Source: Denitrobacterium detoxificans (GTDB taxonomy: Bacteria; Actinomycetota; Coriobacteriia; Coriobacteriales; Eggerthellaceae). Taken from it: a DNA stretch of 64,000 nt. The first letter of the stretch is position 1; every line of letters begins with the position of its first letter. The notes beneath the pieces were generated by a model. That model was not told the DNA's origin, made no database searches, and was given only the letters and a program-made list of their open reading frames with translations. Location: positions 62,001-126,000 of the forward strand of contig NZ_SUUH01000005.1 of NCBI RefSeq assembly GCF_015062615.1, given 5' to 3'. Of this stretch, positions 43,126 to 51,144 are shown piece by piece. A program made the translations under genes and the position numbers.

Positions 43126-44433
43126 ATGTCCGAACAACAGGATATCCTGACGATGCCCCACGAAAAGATCGAACAGATTCAGATCGAGGGCATCAAGCAG
43201 ACCGTCATCAACTGTTACGAGCACATTCCCTTTTATAAGCAGTCGTTTGACGACGCAGGCTTCGATCCGTATGCCGTGCAGTCGCTCGAGGACTTGCAGA
43301 AGGCTCCGTTTGTAACCAAGCAGGATCTGCGCGATGCCTATCCGTATGGCATGCTGGCCGTGCCCCAGAGCGAGGTGCGCGAGATTCACATGTCCAGCGG
43401 TACCACGGGCGTGGCGACCGTAGGCGCCTATACCGAGCACGACCTTCAGATTTGGGCCGATTGCTTTGCGCGTGGCATTCGTTATGCCGACGGCACGCCC
43501 GATGACGTATTCCACGTATGCTATGGCTATGGCCTGTTCACGGGTGGCTTGGGCGCTCATTATGGCGGCATCGCTGCGGGCTGCACCACCATCCCCATGT
43601 CGGCAGGGCAGACCGAGCGTCAGATTCGTATTTTGCGCGAGATGGGCTCTACCATTCTGGCGTGCACGCCCAGCTATGCCATGCACATTGCCGATACGGC
43701 TATTGAAATGGGTATCGACCCTGCCAAGGAATTCACGCTGCGTGCGGGCATCCATGGCGCCGAGCCCTTCAGTGATAACTTCCGCGCCGAGCTCGAGCGT
43801 AAGCTGAACTACAAGGTGCTTGACGTGTACGGTCTTACCGAGACGATGGGCCCGGGCGTGGCCGTTGAATGCCTCGAGCAGAACGGCCTGCACATTGCGG
43901 AAGACCACTTCTACTGCGAAATCATCAATCCTGAAACGGGCGAGGTTCTGCCCGATGGCGAATGGGGCGAGCTGGTCATCACCACGCTCGACCGCGAGGC
44001 ATCGCCTGTGGTGCGCTATCGTACGCGCGACATCACGCGCATCATTCCGGGAGAGTGCGCCTGCGGTCGCACGCACCGCCGCATCGACCGCCTGCATGGT
44101 CGTACCGACGACATGCTCGTCATTCGCGGCGTGAACGTGTTCCCCAGCCAGATTGAAGACGTTATGCGCGAGTTCCCGCAGGTAAGCAGCTGGTACGTTA
44201 TCGAGCTTACGCGCAAGGGCTCCATGGACGTGGTAACGTTGAAGGTGGAACCGGCAGCCGATTTCGACTTCGACGAGATTGCCGCGCTGGAACGCGTGCA
44301 GCGTAGCATTCAGTCCGAACTGAAGAAGGCCCTGGCCGTGGCCGTGCAGGTGCGCATCGTGGAGCCGAAGAGCATTCCGCGCAGCGAGGGCAAGGCCAAG
44401 CGTGTCATCGACAAACGAGAGGGGATTCGCTAA
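43126..44433 (+). CDS. paaK: Phenylacetate-CoA ligase family protein
   Basis: 435 residues, the normal length for PaaK. The ATP-binding motif is SSGTTGVATVGAYTEHD; DVYGLTETMGPGV and the C-terminal RTDDMLVIRGVNVFPSQIED are typical. It should form aryl-acetyl-CoA from an aryl acetate, ATP and CoA. In anaerobes such ligases often work with indolepyruvate ferredoxin oxidoreductase in aromatic amino acid breakdown; that enzyme is not in the window. ATG 43126 follows AAGGAAGGA; the longer frame from 43048 has no ribosome site. Its stop overlaps the ACT gene start (TAATG). Confidence 0.87.
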   Translation: MSEQQDILTMPHEKIEQIQIEGIKQTVINCYEHIPFYKQSFDDAGFDPYAVQSLEDLQKAPFVTKQDLRDAYPYGMLAVPQSEVREIHMSSGTTGVATVGAYTEHDLQIWADCFARGIRYADGTPDDVFHVCYGYGLFTGGLGAHYGGIAAGCTTIPMSAGQTERQIRILREMGSTILACTPSYAMHIADTAIEMGIDPAKEFTLRAGIHGAEPFSDNFRAELERKLNYKVLDVYGLTETMGPGVAVECLEQNGLHIAEDHFYCEIINPETGEVLPDGEWGELVITTLDREASPVVRYRTRDITRIIPGECACGRTHRRIDRLHGRTDDMLVIRGVNVFPSQIEDVMREFPQVSSWYVIELTRKGSMDVVTLKVEPAADFDFDEIAALERVQRSIQSELKKALAVAVQVRIVEPKSIPRSEGKAKRVIDKREGIR

Positions 44434-44861
44434 TGATCGATCAACTTACCGTTTTCCTCGAGAACTCCGAGGGTCGCTTGGATGCTTTGGTGCGCACGCT
44501 GGGCGCCGCGGGTATCAACATGAGCGCGCTTACCATTGCCGATACGGCCGACTATGGTCTGGTGCGTATTATCTGCAACGAGCCCGAACGCGCGGCGAAC
44601 GTGCTGCGCGAGAACGATTTCCGCGCGCTTGTCACCAAGGTGAGCGCCATCGAGGTGCCGAACCATCCCGGTGGACTGGCAAGCCTTCTCGACACGCTGG
44701 CGAAGATGGGCCTGAACATCGAGTACGGCTACTGCTTCTCCGTGAATGGCGACAAAGCCGTCGACGTGCTGAAGATTGCCGGTACGAAGGAAGCCGAACA
44801 GGCGGCTAAGGCGCTGGAAGAGGCGGGCTTCAAGCCGCTTACCCAGGAGGACCTGCTGTAG
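44433..44861 (+). CDS. Tandem ACT-domain protein
   Basis: 142 residues with two ACT repeats: residues 1-70 (IDQLTVFLENSEGRLDALV, then AAGINMSALTIADT) and 72-140 (VPNHPGGLASLLDTLAKMG). Such stand-alone ACT pairs are regularly encoded beside PaaK-type ligases and are thought to sense an aromatic amino acid and regulate that pathway. It is translationally coupled to the ligase by a one-base overlap. A strong terminator follows about 100 bases downstream. Confidence 0.9.
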   Translation: MIDQLTVFLENSEGRLDALVRTLGAAGINMSALTIADTADYGLVRIICNEPERAANVLRENDFRALVTKVSAIEVPNHPGGLASLLDTLAKMGLNIEYGYCFSVNGDKAVDVLKIAGTKEAEQAAKALEEAGFKPLTQEDLL

Positions 44862-44965
44862 GTCGCGCGAACATTGCCTGCAGTGTTGTTCGCGCTGGTC
44901 CTGGGTGGCACACGCGCGGGGCTAGCTGGTTATGAGCGACGCACGTGCAGGTTTGAGGCGTTTGC

Positions 44966-45005
44966 AAGGGTGTGTCAGCTTCGGCTGGCGCACCCTTTTC
45001 GTTTT
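44966..45005 (+). terminator. Terminator after the paaK-ACT operon
   Basis: A 14-bp hairpin (44966-44979 with 44984-44997) with a TTCG tetraloop and two G-T pairs, followed by TTCGTTTT. It lies between convergent genes and may serve both. Confidence 0.85.
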
Positions 45006-45073
45006 GGGATTTCCGGAAATCCCACGCGAGGCAAGGGCTGGTGACAAGCGTGCTGGCATTTCGGCGTCTTGAG

Positions 45074-45547
45074 CTATTCCGCGTTGGTTGAATCTTGCTT
45101 GGGGGACTCCGCTTCCGGAAGCTGAACGAACGCGTATTCGATCTCGTCGTGGAGTGCCTGCTTGGTTTCTTCCAGCTTGTCCTTCTTCAGCTCGCACTCC
45201 CAGATAACGACCACGTGCCAGCCCTCTTCTTCCAGCTGGGCGCGCACGCGTTCGTCGCGCTCGCGGTTGCGCGTGAACTTCGCGTTCCAGTAGTCGAGGT
45301 TCGACTTGGGCGTGGTGGCGTGCTTGCAGCCCTCGTGATGGTGCCAGAAGCAGCCGTGTACGAAGATGGCGATCTTGCGGCCAGGATAGGCGATGTCGGG
45401 GTGGCCCACGCATTTCTTCCAGTCGCAACGGTATCCCGACCAGCCCATTTCGCGCAGCATGCGGCGCACCAGCAGCTCGGGCTTGGTGTTTACGCGCTTG
45501 TTCGCGACCATGACGTTATGTACGGCTTCGGAAACCATGCGCGCCAT
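45074..45547 (-). CDS. vsr: Very-short-patch (Vsr-like) DNA mismatch endonuclease
   Basis: 157 residues, the usual Vsr length, on the minus strand from ATG 45547. Motifs include NTKPELLVRRMLREMGW, HPDIAYPGRKIAIFVHGCFW, HHHEGCK and the C-terminal VVVIWECELK. Vsr nicks next to T-G mismatches that arise when 5-methylcytosine deaminates. No cytosine methyltransferase is encoded in this window, so its partner must be elsewhere or lost. The frame remains open to 45685, but the extra part covers an intergenic repeat. No clear ribosome site is seen. Confidence 0.88.
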   Translation of the reverse strand: MARMVSEAVHNVMVANKRVNTKPELLVRRMLREMGWSGYRCDWKKCVGHPDIAYPGRKIAIFVHGCFWHHHEGCKHATTPKSNLDYWNAKFTRNRERDERVRAQLEEEGWHVVVIWECELKKDKLEETKQALHDEIEYAFVQLPEAESPKQDSTNAE

Positions 45548-45597
45548 AATAGCACGTTGGCTTGCGCATGTTGTGCCAGGCCGAAGCCCCCCACCCT

Positions 45598-45722
45598 CGA
45601 TGCATTTTTCCGGAAAAGGACAGTTCTGGAGGCGTTTTCGGCCTTCATTTCGTCCCGAAAATCTTCCGACCTGGGGCAATGACACAAAGCAAGCCGCTCC
45701 CGATGCATTTTTCCGGAAAAGG
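45598..45722. repeat. 22-bp direct repeat pair with palindromic core
   Basis: CGATGCATTTTTCCGGAAAAGG occurs at 45598-45619 and 45701-45722, 103 bases apart. Its core, TTTTCCGGAAAA, is a perfect palindrome. It lies just upstream of the Vsr gene. (Sequence given in two parts: CGATGCATTT then TTCCGGAAAAGG.). Confidence 0.7.
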
Positions 45723-45845
45723 CATTTCCGCAGGTAGTTGCATGACGATCGAGTGATGCGTTGCGTACTCCGAGAGCCAGGGATTATCGTCCCAGCTCAG
45801 AACGTTTTAGAAAACCTTTAAGATTCTTTTAAGGTAGCTTGGGCA

Positions 45846-45949
45846 TACTGTAACCACAGACAGCGGGAGGCACCCCAGACCCCCTCATACCCCTCCTCTC
45901 GTTGCTGAATCTCAGCCTCGCGCACGCACACTCGCGAGGCTTCTTTTTT
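45846..45949 (+). ncRNA. Candidate small RNA ending in a strong terminator
   Basis: In a 1.2-kb stretch without a supported gene, AGCCTCGCG (45914-45922) pairs with CGCGAGGCT (45933-45941), followed by TTC and six Ts, a textbook terminator. No plausible coding frame leads into it on the plus strand, so an untranslated transcript is possible. A CATACT -10-like sequence lies at 45844-45849, without a good -35. I recognise no RNA family. Confidence 0.3.
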
Positions 45950-46352
45950 GCCCGAATAAAATGCGGAACTCCATAACTCCCACGCGTGGATTTCGCTTGC
46001 ACTCCTCTTCCGGCTTGTAGCCACTAACCAAACCTCTTCTGCCGGGATGGAGCAGTTTGTTTCGGGCATGTCACGCTACGGCCCCAGGTGATATGCCATC
46101 AGCCCATACGTGTCGGGTGCGCTAAGGCTCCATCCGCTCTGTTCGATGAGTACGCTGAGTGCAGCTATAGGTATCGCTACGCGGCCACGATTGGCCTGCC
46201 GCTTGTCCTGCTCTTTCTGCAGCTGTTCTTGGCGAATAACAAGATTGCAAATGTTCTGTCGTTGGCGCATCGACAGGCGACGTATCCTTGCGAGCGCAAG
46301 GGCCCCGCAAACGCGCTAACGCGCGTTTCGTCCATTTGTGCATCCGCTCGCA

Positions 46353-46560
46353 GTTGCCCCGTAGGACACTGTGAAAGCCATAAATTTGCGCTATGCCTCG
46401 GTTGCCCTGAGGAGAGCGGGAGGCGAAGCCTCACGCAAATCATCAGGGCAACCGAGGCAGCGCAAGTAAAAGCATGAACCAGCGAGCGCACGAGCGTAGG
46501 TTTCGGCCCGTGCGGGGCCGAAACCACGCGAGCAGCGGAGCGGGTGTCCAGCGGGGCAAC
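46353..46560 (-). repeat. Palindromic intergenic cassette, copy C (minus orientation)
   Basis: Outer arms 46353-46369 and 46544-46560 pair at 15 of 17 positions. On the minus strand it has the linkers CGCTCCGCTGCTCGCGTGG and TACGCTCGTGCGCTCGCTGG, then TTCATGC. The first hairpin (46499-46509 with 46515-46525) has the same stem as copy A. The second is a perfect 16-bp stem (46395-46410 with 46443-46458) containing an inner GAGGC-gaa-GCCTC. Unlike the other three copies it does not follow a recognisable gene. Confidence 0.75.
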
Positions 46561-46641
46561 CGCGGGCGGATGCCCGATTGGGTGGCGCTGCGGGATGGTC
46601 CCCGCTAGTCGGAACCCCAGCGGGGCAACCGCGGGCGGATG
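46548..46641. repeat. 25-bp direct repeat, 69-bp period, beside cassette C
   Basis: The unit running from CCAGCGGGGC to GGGCGGATG occurs exactly at 46548-46572 and 46617-46641. The first copy begins inside the outer arm of cassette C. The unit resembles the GGAACCCAGC repeats within the 6700-6904 cassette. Confidence 0.7.
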
Positions 46642-46763
46642 TGCGATCGGGATAATTCATTTCGCAATCGCGGATGATTACGGCCCTCCGCATGCGAGTC
46701 GCACCAGCGCTTCTCGACATAGCGTGGAAACCTGAAAGCGGCTCCCCACCCGTGGGCGGCGGC

Positions 46764-46772
46764 TGCTAGAAT
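46764..46772 (+). promoter_or_regulatory. Extended -10 of the dnaE operon
   Basis: TGC-TAGAAT (46764-46772) lies 52 bases upstream of the dnaE start. An ATG at 46771 is part of this element, so the longer open frame from there is not the coding start. Confidence 0.5.
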
Positions 46773-46824
46773 GGCGTACGAGAAACAAGAAACGAAGCTA
46801 CGCACGCAACGAAGAGGTTTGGTT

Positions 46825-49800
46825 ATGGCGTTTGTTCACCTGCACAATCACACGGAATATTCCCTGCTCGACGGCGCCACGAAGGTAAAAGCCATGGTCA
46901 AGCGTGCGGCCGATCTGGGCATGCCAGCCGTTGCCATTACCGACCACGGCGTTATGAGTGGCGTGCCTGAACTCGAAGACGCGTGCATGGCCCTGGAAAA
47001 GGAAACGGGCCAGAAGGTTAAGCCCATCTTTGGCTGCGAAGTCTATTTCACCACCGACGACGAACTGAAGAAGGAAGGCAAGCCCAAGCTGTACCACATG
47101 GTGTTGCTTGCCAAGAACAACGAGGGCTACCACAATCTGGTGAACCTGGTCAGCGAATCGCACGTCGACAACTTCTACTACAAGCCGCGTACCACCTATG
47201 CCATGCTGCAGAAGTACGGCAAGGGCATCATCGGTACTACGGCCTGCATTGCAGGCATCGTTCCGCGTCTGCTCGATGTGAACCAGTACCAAGACGCCGT
47301 GGAATGGGTTCGCAAGCTGTCTGCGTGCTTCGAACCGGGTGACTTCTACATCGAACTGCAGAACCAGGGCATTACCACCGACCACGGCAAAACGCAGACG
47401 GAATTGAACCATCAGCTTGCCGGCATTGCGCGTGACCTGGGCCTGAAGACCATTGCCACGAACGACTTCCACTACCTTACGCGCGAAGATGCCGAAGCGC
47501 AGGACATCATGCTCTGCATCGGCACAGGCAGCAAGGTCGACGACGTCGATCGCATGCGCTTCTCGAACGACCAGTTCTACATGAAGACGGAAGAGGAAAT
47601 GCGCGCCGCCATGGCCGAGTTCCCCGAAGCATGCGATAACACCGTCGAGCTGGCGGAAAAGTGCAACGTCGTGCTGGAGCGCGACTCCATTCTGCCGCGC
47701 TTCCCCGTGCCCGAAGGCGAAACCGAAGTCTCGTGGTTCCGCAAGGAATGCGAGAAGGGCCTGATCAATCGCTACGGCGAAGGCAAGGCCACCAACATGG
47801 AAGAGCTCGGCAAGATGCGCCCCGACGTTATCGAGCGTTACGAGCATGAAGCCGGCGTTATTATCCAGCAGGGCTTCCCCGCGTACTTCCTTATCGTGCA
47901 GGAATACATTATGTGGGCCAAGAACAACGGCATCGGCGTAGGTCCGGGCCGTGGTTCCGCTGCGGGCTCCATTGTTACGTATGCCATGGGCATTACCGAC
48001 CTCGACCCGTTGCCGTATGGCCTGCTCTTCGAACGTTTCCTTTCCGTGGAACGTGTCGAGATGCCCGATATCGACGTCGACTTCGACGATCAGCATCGCC
48101 AGGACGTTATCGAGCACGTGCGCGAGTTCTACGGCGAAGACCACATCTCAGGCGTTATCACGTTCGGTAAGTTGCAGGCGAAAAACGCCGTGCGTGACGC
48201 CGCACGCGTACTCGACTACCCGTATGCCGTGGGCGACAAGATTTGCAAACTCATCGGCGGCGAAATCGGTATCACCATTCAGCAGGCGCTCGATACGAAC
48301 CCCGACTTGAAGGATGTGTACGAGCACGACCCTGATTGCCAGGCAGTAATTGAAGCCGCCCAGTCCATCGAGGGCCAGGTACGCGGCGAGGGCGTGCATG
48401 CGTGTGCAACCATCATTTGCCGCGACCCGCTCTCCGACCACGTGCCTGTAAAGCGCGACACCAAGGGTGGCGGCATCATCACTCAGTACGACGGTCATTA
48501 CACGCCCGAGCTGGGCCTACTGAAGATGGACTTCCTGGGCCTGCGTACTTTGGGCGTGATCAGTCGTGCATGCGCCAACGTGAAGAAGCGCCATGGCATT
48601 GAAATCGACCCCGGCAAGATTCCGCTGGATGACCCCGAGAGCTTCAAGCTCATGTGCGGCGGCAACATGGACGGCCTGTTCCAGGTGGAAGGCAACCTGT
48701 ACGTTACGCTGTTCGCGCGCATGAAGCCGCGCCGCTTCTCCGACATCGTTGCATCGATTGCACTGAACCGCCCGGGTCCTCTGCAGAACGGCTTCGTCGA
48801 CGACTACGTCGACCGCGTAAGCGGCAAGAAGCCCGTAAAGTACTACGACGATCGCCTGCGCCCCATTCTGGAGGAAACGTACGGCACCATCGTGTACCAG
48901 GAACAGTTGATGCAGATCTCCATGGCTATGAGTGGCTTCTCGGCGGGTAAGGCCGACAAGCTGCGTAAGGCAATGGGTAAGAAAAAGCTCGAGGTCATGA
49001 AGGCCTTGGAAGAGGACTGGAACAACGGCGCCGTGGAAAACGGCTACTCGTTGGAGGTCTCGAAGAAGATCTGGTCCGACGCCGAGAAGTTCGCACAGTA
49101 CGCCTTCAACAAGTCGCACTCGGCTTGCTACGCCGTGCTGGTTATGCGTACCGCATACCTGAAGGCGCATTACCCGAATGAATTCATGGCCGCCGTGCTT
49201 TCCAGTTACCTGGGCAACAACGACAAGCTCATTCATTACATCGCCAGCTGCAACGGCAGTGGCATCAAGGTGCTGCCGCCCGACATCAACGAGTCGAACC
49301 TGGAATTCACCCCTGTCGACGAGGGTGTGCGCTTCGGCCTTGCTGGCGTGCGTGGCGTAGGCGAAAAGGTTGTAGAGGACATCATCGCCGAGCGCGAGAA
49401 GGGTGGCGCGTACACCAGTCTGCACGATTTTGTGCGCCGCATGGATGTGCGCAGCTACAACCGCAAGACGCTCGAAGCCCTGATCAAGGCAGGTGCGTTC
49501 GATAGCACGGGCTACACGCGCAAGCAGTGCATGCACTTTTTGGACGATACGCCGCTGCTGGAAAACGCTGCGCGTCGTCAGAAGGACCGCAATGCCGGTC
49601 AGATTTCCATGTTCGACATGTTTGCCGATGACGAGGATTCGGGTTTCCACGAGGAAGTACCCGAGCCCGATGGCATCGAATGGGACAAGCGCACGAAGCT
49701 GAAGTTCGAAAAGGACATTCTGAAGATCTACGTAAGCGACCATCCGCTGCGTCCGTACGAGAGCAAGCTGCGTAAGCTTTCCAAGTTCCGTATTGGCGAT

Positions 49801-50322
49801 CTGGCTGAACGTGAGCGCGACATCAAGAATTCCACGTTTGTGGGCATGATTTCCGCCGCGTCCACGAAGCTCACCAAGAAGGGCACGCGCATGGCCACGT
49901 TCACGCTGGAAGACACCACGGGCCACGTGGAATGCGTTTGCTTCAAGTACGAAGACTATGCTGACGCCATCCGCGAAGATGCCATCGTGAAGATCAAGGG
50001 CAAGTACGAAGCCGGCGACCGCAACCAGCTTATGGCGTTCGAGGTCTCCTTGCTCGACCTGGGCGAAAGCGAAGAGGACGCACCGCCGAAAACGCTGGGC
50101 ATCACCATTCAGCAAAGCGACTTCTCGCAGCAGAACATGCAGTTCCTCACGCAGATTTTGAAGAAGTACCCCGGTCGCGATGGCGCTGTGCTGTTTGTGC
50201 GCCAGAACAACGGCCAGAAGTTTCGCGCGGAATTGCCGCTCACGGTCGACGCGCGCAATAGCGGTTTGTACCGCGAGCTGTATTCGCTGTTCGGCCGCGA
50301 AGTCTGGAGCGCTGCATCGTAA
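46825..50322 (+). CDS. dnaE: DNA polymerase III alpha subunit
   Basis: 1165 residues from ATG 46825, with GAGG eight bases upstream. The PHP domain starts HLHNHTEYSLLDGATK. The polymerase core carries GPGRGSAAGSIVTYAMGI and the catalytic PDIDVDFDD. KLRKAMGKKK and FAQYAFNKSHSACYAVL belong to the fingers, followed by a helix-hairpin-helix region and a C-terminal OB fold (TKKGTRMATFTLEDTTGHVE). This is the replicative DnaE1 type by length and layout. Its stop overlaps the start of truA. Confidence 0.96.
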   Translation: MAFVHLHNHTEYSLLDGATKVKAMVKRAADLGMPAVAITDHGVMSGVPELEDACMALEKETGQKVKPIFGCEVYFTTDDELKKEGKPKLYHMVLLAKNNEGYHNLVNLVSESHVDNFYYKPRTTYAMLQKYGKGIIGTTACIAGIVPRLLDVNQYQDAVEWVRKLSACFEPGDFYIELQNQGITTDHGKTQTELNHQLAGIARDLGLKTIATNDFHYLTREDAEAQDIMLCIGTGSKVDDVDRMRFSNDQFYMKTEEEMRAAMAEFPEACDNTVELAEKCNVVLERDSILPRFPVPEGETEVSWFRKECEKGLINRYGEGKATNMEELGKMRPDVIERYEHEAGVIIQQGFPAYFLIVQEYIMWAKNNGIGVGPGRGSAAGSIVTYAMGITDLDPLPYGLLFERFLSVERVEMPDIDVDFDDQHRQDVIEHVREFYGEDHISGVITFGKLQAKNAVRDAARVLDYPYAVGDKICKLIGGEIGITIQQALDTNPDLKDVYEHDPDCQAVIEAAQSIEGQVRGEGVHACATIICRDPLSDHVPVKRDTKGGGIITQYDGHYTPELGLLKMDFLGLRTLGVISRACANVKKRHGIEIDPGKIPLDDPESFKLMCGGNMDGLFQVEGNLYVTLFARMKPRRFSDIVASIALNRPGPLQNGFVDDYVDRVSGKKPVKYYDDRLRPILEETYGTIVYQEQLMQISMAMSGFSAGKADKLRKAMGKKKLEVMKALEEDWNNGAVENGYSLEVSKKIWSDAEKFAQYAFNKSHSACYAVLVMRTAYLKAHYPNEFMAAVLSSYLGNNDKLIHYIASCNGSGIKVLPPDINESNLEFTPVDEGVRFGLAGVRGVGEKVVEDIIAEREKGGAYTSLHDFVRRMDVRSYNRKTLEALIKAGAFDSTGYTRKQCMHFLDDTPLLENAARRQKDRNAGQISMFDMFADDEDSGFHEEVPEPDGIEWDKRTKLKFEKDILKIYVSDHPLRPYESKLRKLSKFRIGDLAERERDIKNSTFVGMISAASTKLTKKGTRMATFTLEDTTGHVECVCFKYEDYADAIREDAIVKIKGKYEAGDRNQLMAFEVSLLDLGESEEDAPPKTLGITIQQSDFSQQNMQFLTQILKKYPGRDGAVLFVRQNNGQKFRAELPLTVDARNSGLYRELYSLFGREVWSAAS

Positions 50323-51125
50323 TGGCTACCATGGCGCTGCTGCTGCAGTACAACGGCGCGGGCTACCACGGATTCGCCACGCAGAAGCCGCATAATGGCC
50401 GCGACCTTGCCACGGTGCAGGGTGAGCTCAACCGCGCACTCGAGGTGTTGTATCGTCGTCCGGTCGACACCACGTGCGCGGGCCGCACCGATGCAGGCGT
50501 GCATGCGTTGGGCCAGGTCATTAGCTACGATGTCTCGGAAGAAGAGCTTGAAACGCGCACCCCGCGCGTTCTTCTGCGTTCGCTGAACGCGCTTACGCCG
50601 GAAGATATGGGCGTGCGCGATGTGTGGCAGGCGGCCGATGGCTTTTCGGCGCGCTTCGATGCGCAGTGGCGCGAGTATCGCTACTACCTTTCCGTGGGGC
50701 CCCTGCCCCCGCTCGTCATGGCCGATTTCTGCTGGCATTTGCGGTGCGAGCCGCTCGACATTCAGGCTATGAACGAAGCTGCGCAGTACCTTATCGGCGA
50801 GCATGATTTCAAGAGCTTCTGCCTGGCTGCCAGTGCGGTGGGGAAGCCCACGTGTCGTAACGTGCTCGACTTGAGTGTTGCTCCCGTTCAGATTGCCGGT
50901 CAGGATCTGGTTTGCATTCGCGTGGTGGGCAGTTCATTCTTGCATTCCATGGTGCGCACCATTGCTGGCACGCTTGTTGCCGTGGGGCGCGGTTTGCGCG
51001 AACCCGCGTGGGTGGGCCAGGTGTTGGAAGCGCGCTCGCGCGATGCCGCCGGAGAAAAAGCTCCTGCTCAAGGTTTGGTCTTTTGGCAGGTGGGATATGA
51101 GGGGTACAATAGGCACCTAGGGTAG
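50322..51125 (+). CDS. truA: tRNA pseudouridine(38-40) synthase
   Basis: 267 residues. The catalytic Asp lies in AGRTDAGVHALGQV near residue 57, and FSARFDAQWREYRYYL and VRIVGSSFLHSMVRTIAG-like motifs (RVVGSSFLHSMVRTIAGTL) are standard TruA. The enzyme makes pseudouridine at positions 38-40 of the tRNA anticodon arm. Start ATG 50322 overlaps the dnaE stop by one base, so it is co-translated with dnaE. Confidence 0.95.
   Translation: MATMALLLQYNGAGYHGFATQKPHNGRDLATVQGELNRALEVLYRRPVDTTCAGRTDAGVHALGQVISYDVSEEELETRTPRVLLRSLNALTPEDMGVRDVWQAADGFSARFDAQWREYRYYLSVGPLPPLVMADFCWHLRCEPLDIQAMNEAAQYLIGEHDFKSFCLAASAVGKPTCRNVLDLSVAPVQIAGQDLVCIRVVGSSFLHSMVRTIAGTLVAVGRGLREPAWVGQVLEARSRDAAGEKAPAQGLVFWQVGYEGYNRHLG
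51083..51110 (+). promoter_or_regulatory. Promoter inside the truA 3' end
   Basis: TTGGCA (51083-51088), a 16-base spacer and TACAAT (51105-51110), 35 bases upstream of the next start. It would give the large low-complexity gene independent expression. Confidence 0.55.
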
Positions 51126-51144
51126 AGATATCAAAGGAACGCCT

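Noticed and set aside
46076..46477. Small open frames of 64 (minus) and 129 (plus) codons in the gap before dnaE
   Set aside because: Neither has a ribosome site or recognisable domain; the plus frame runs into cassette C. They could be remnants of a decayed gene, but there is not enough to call one.
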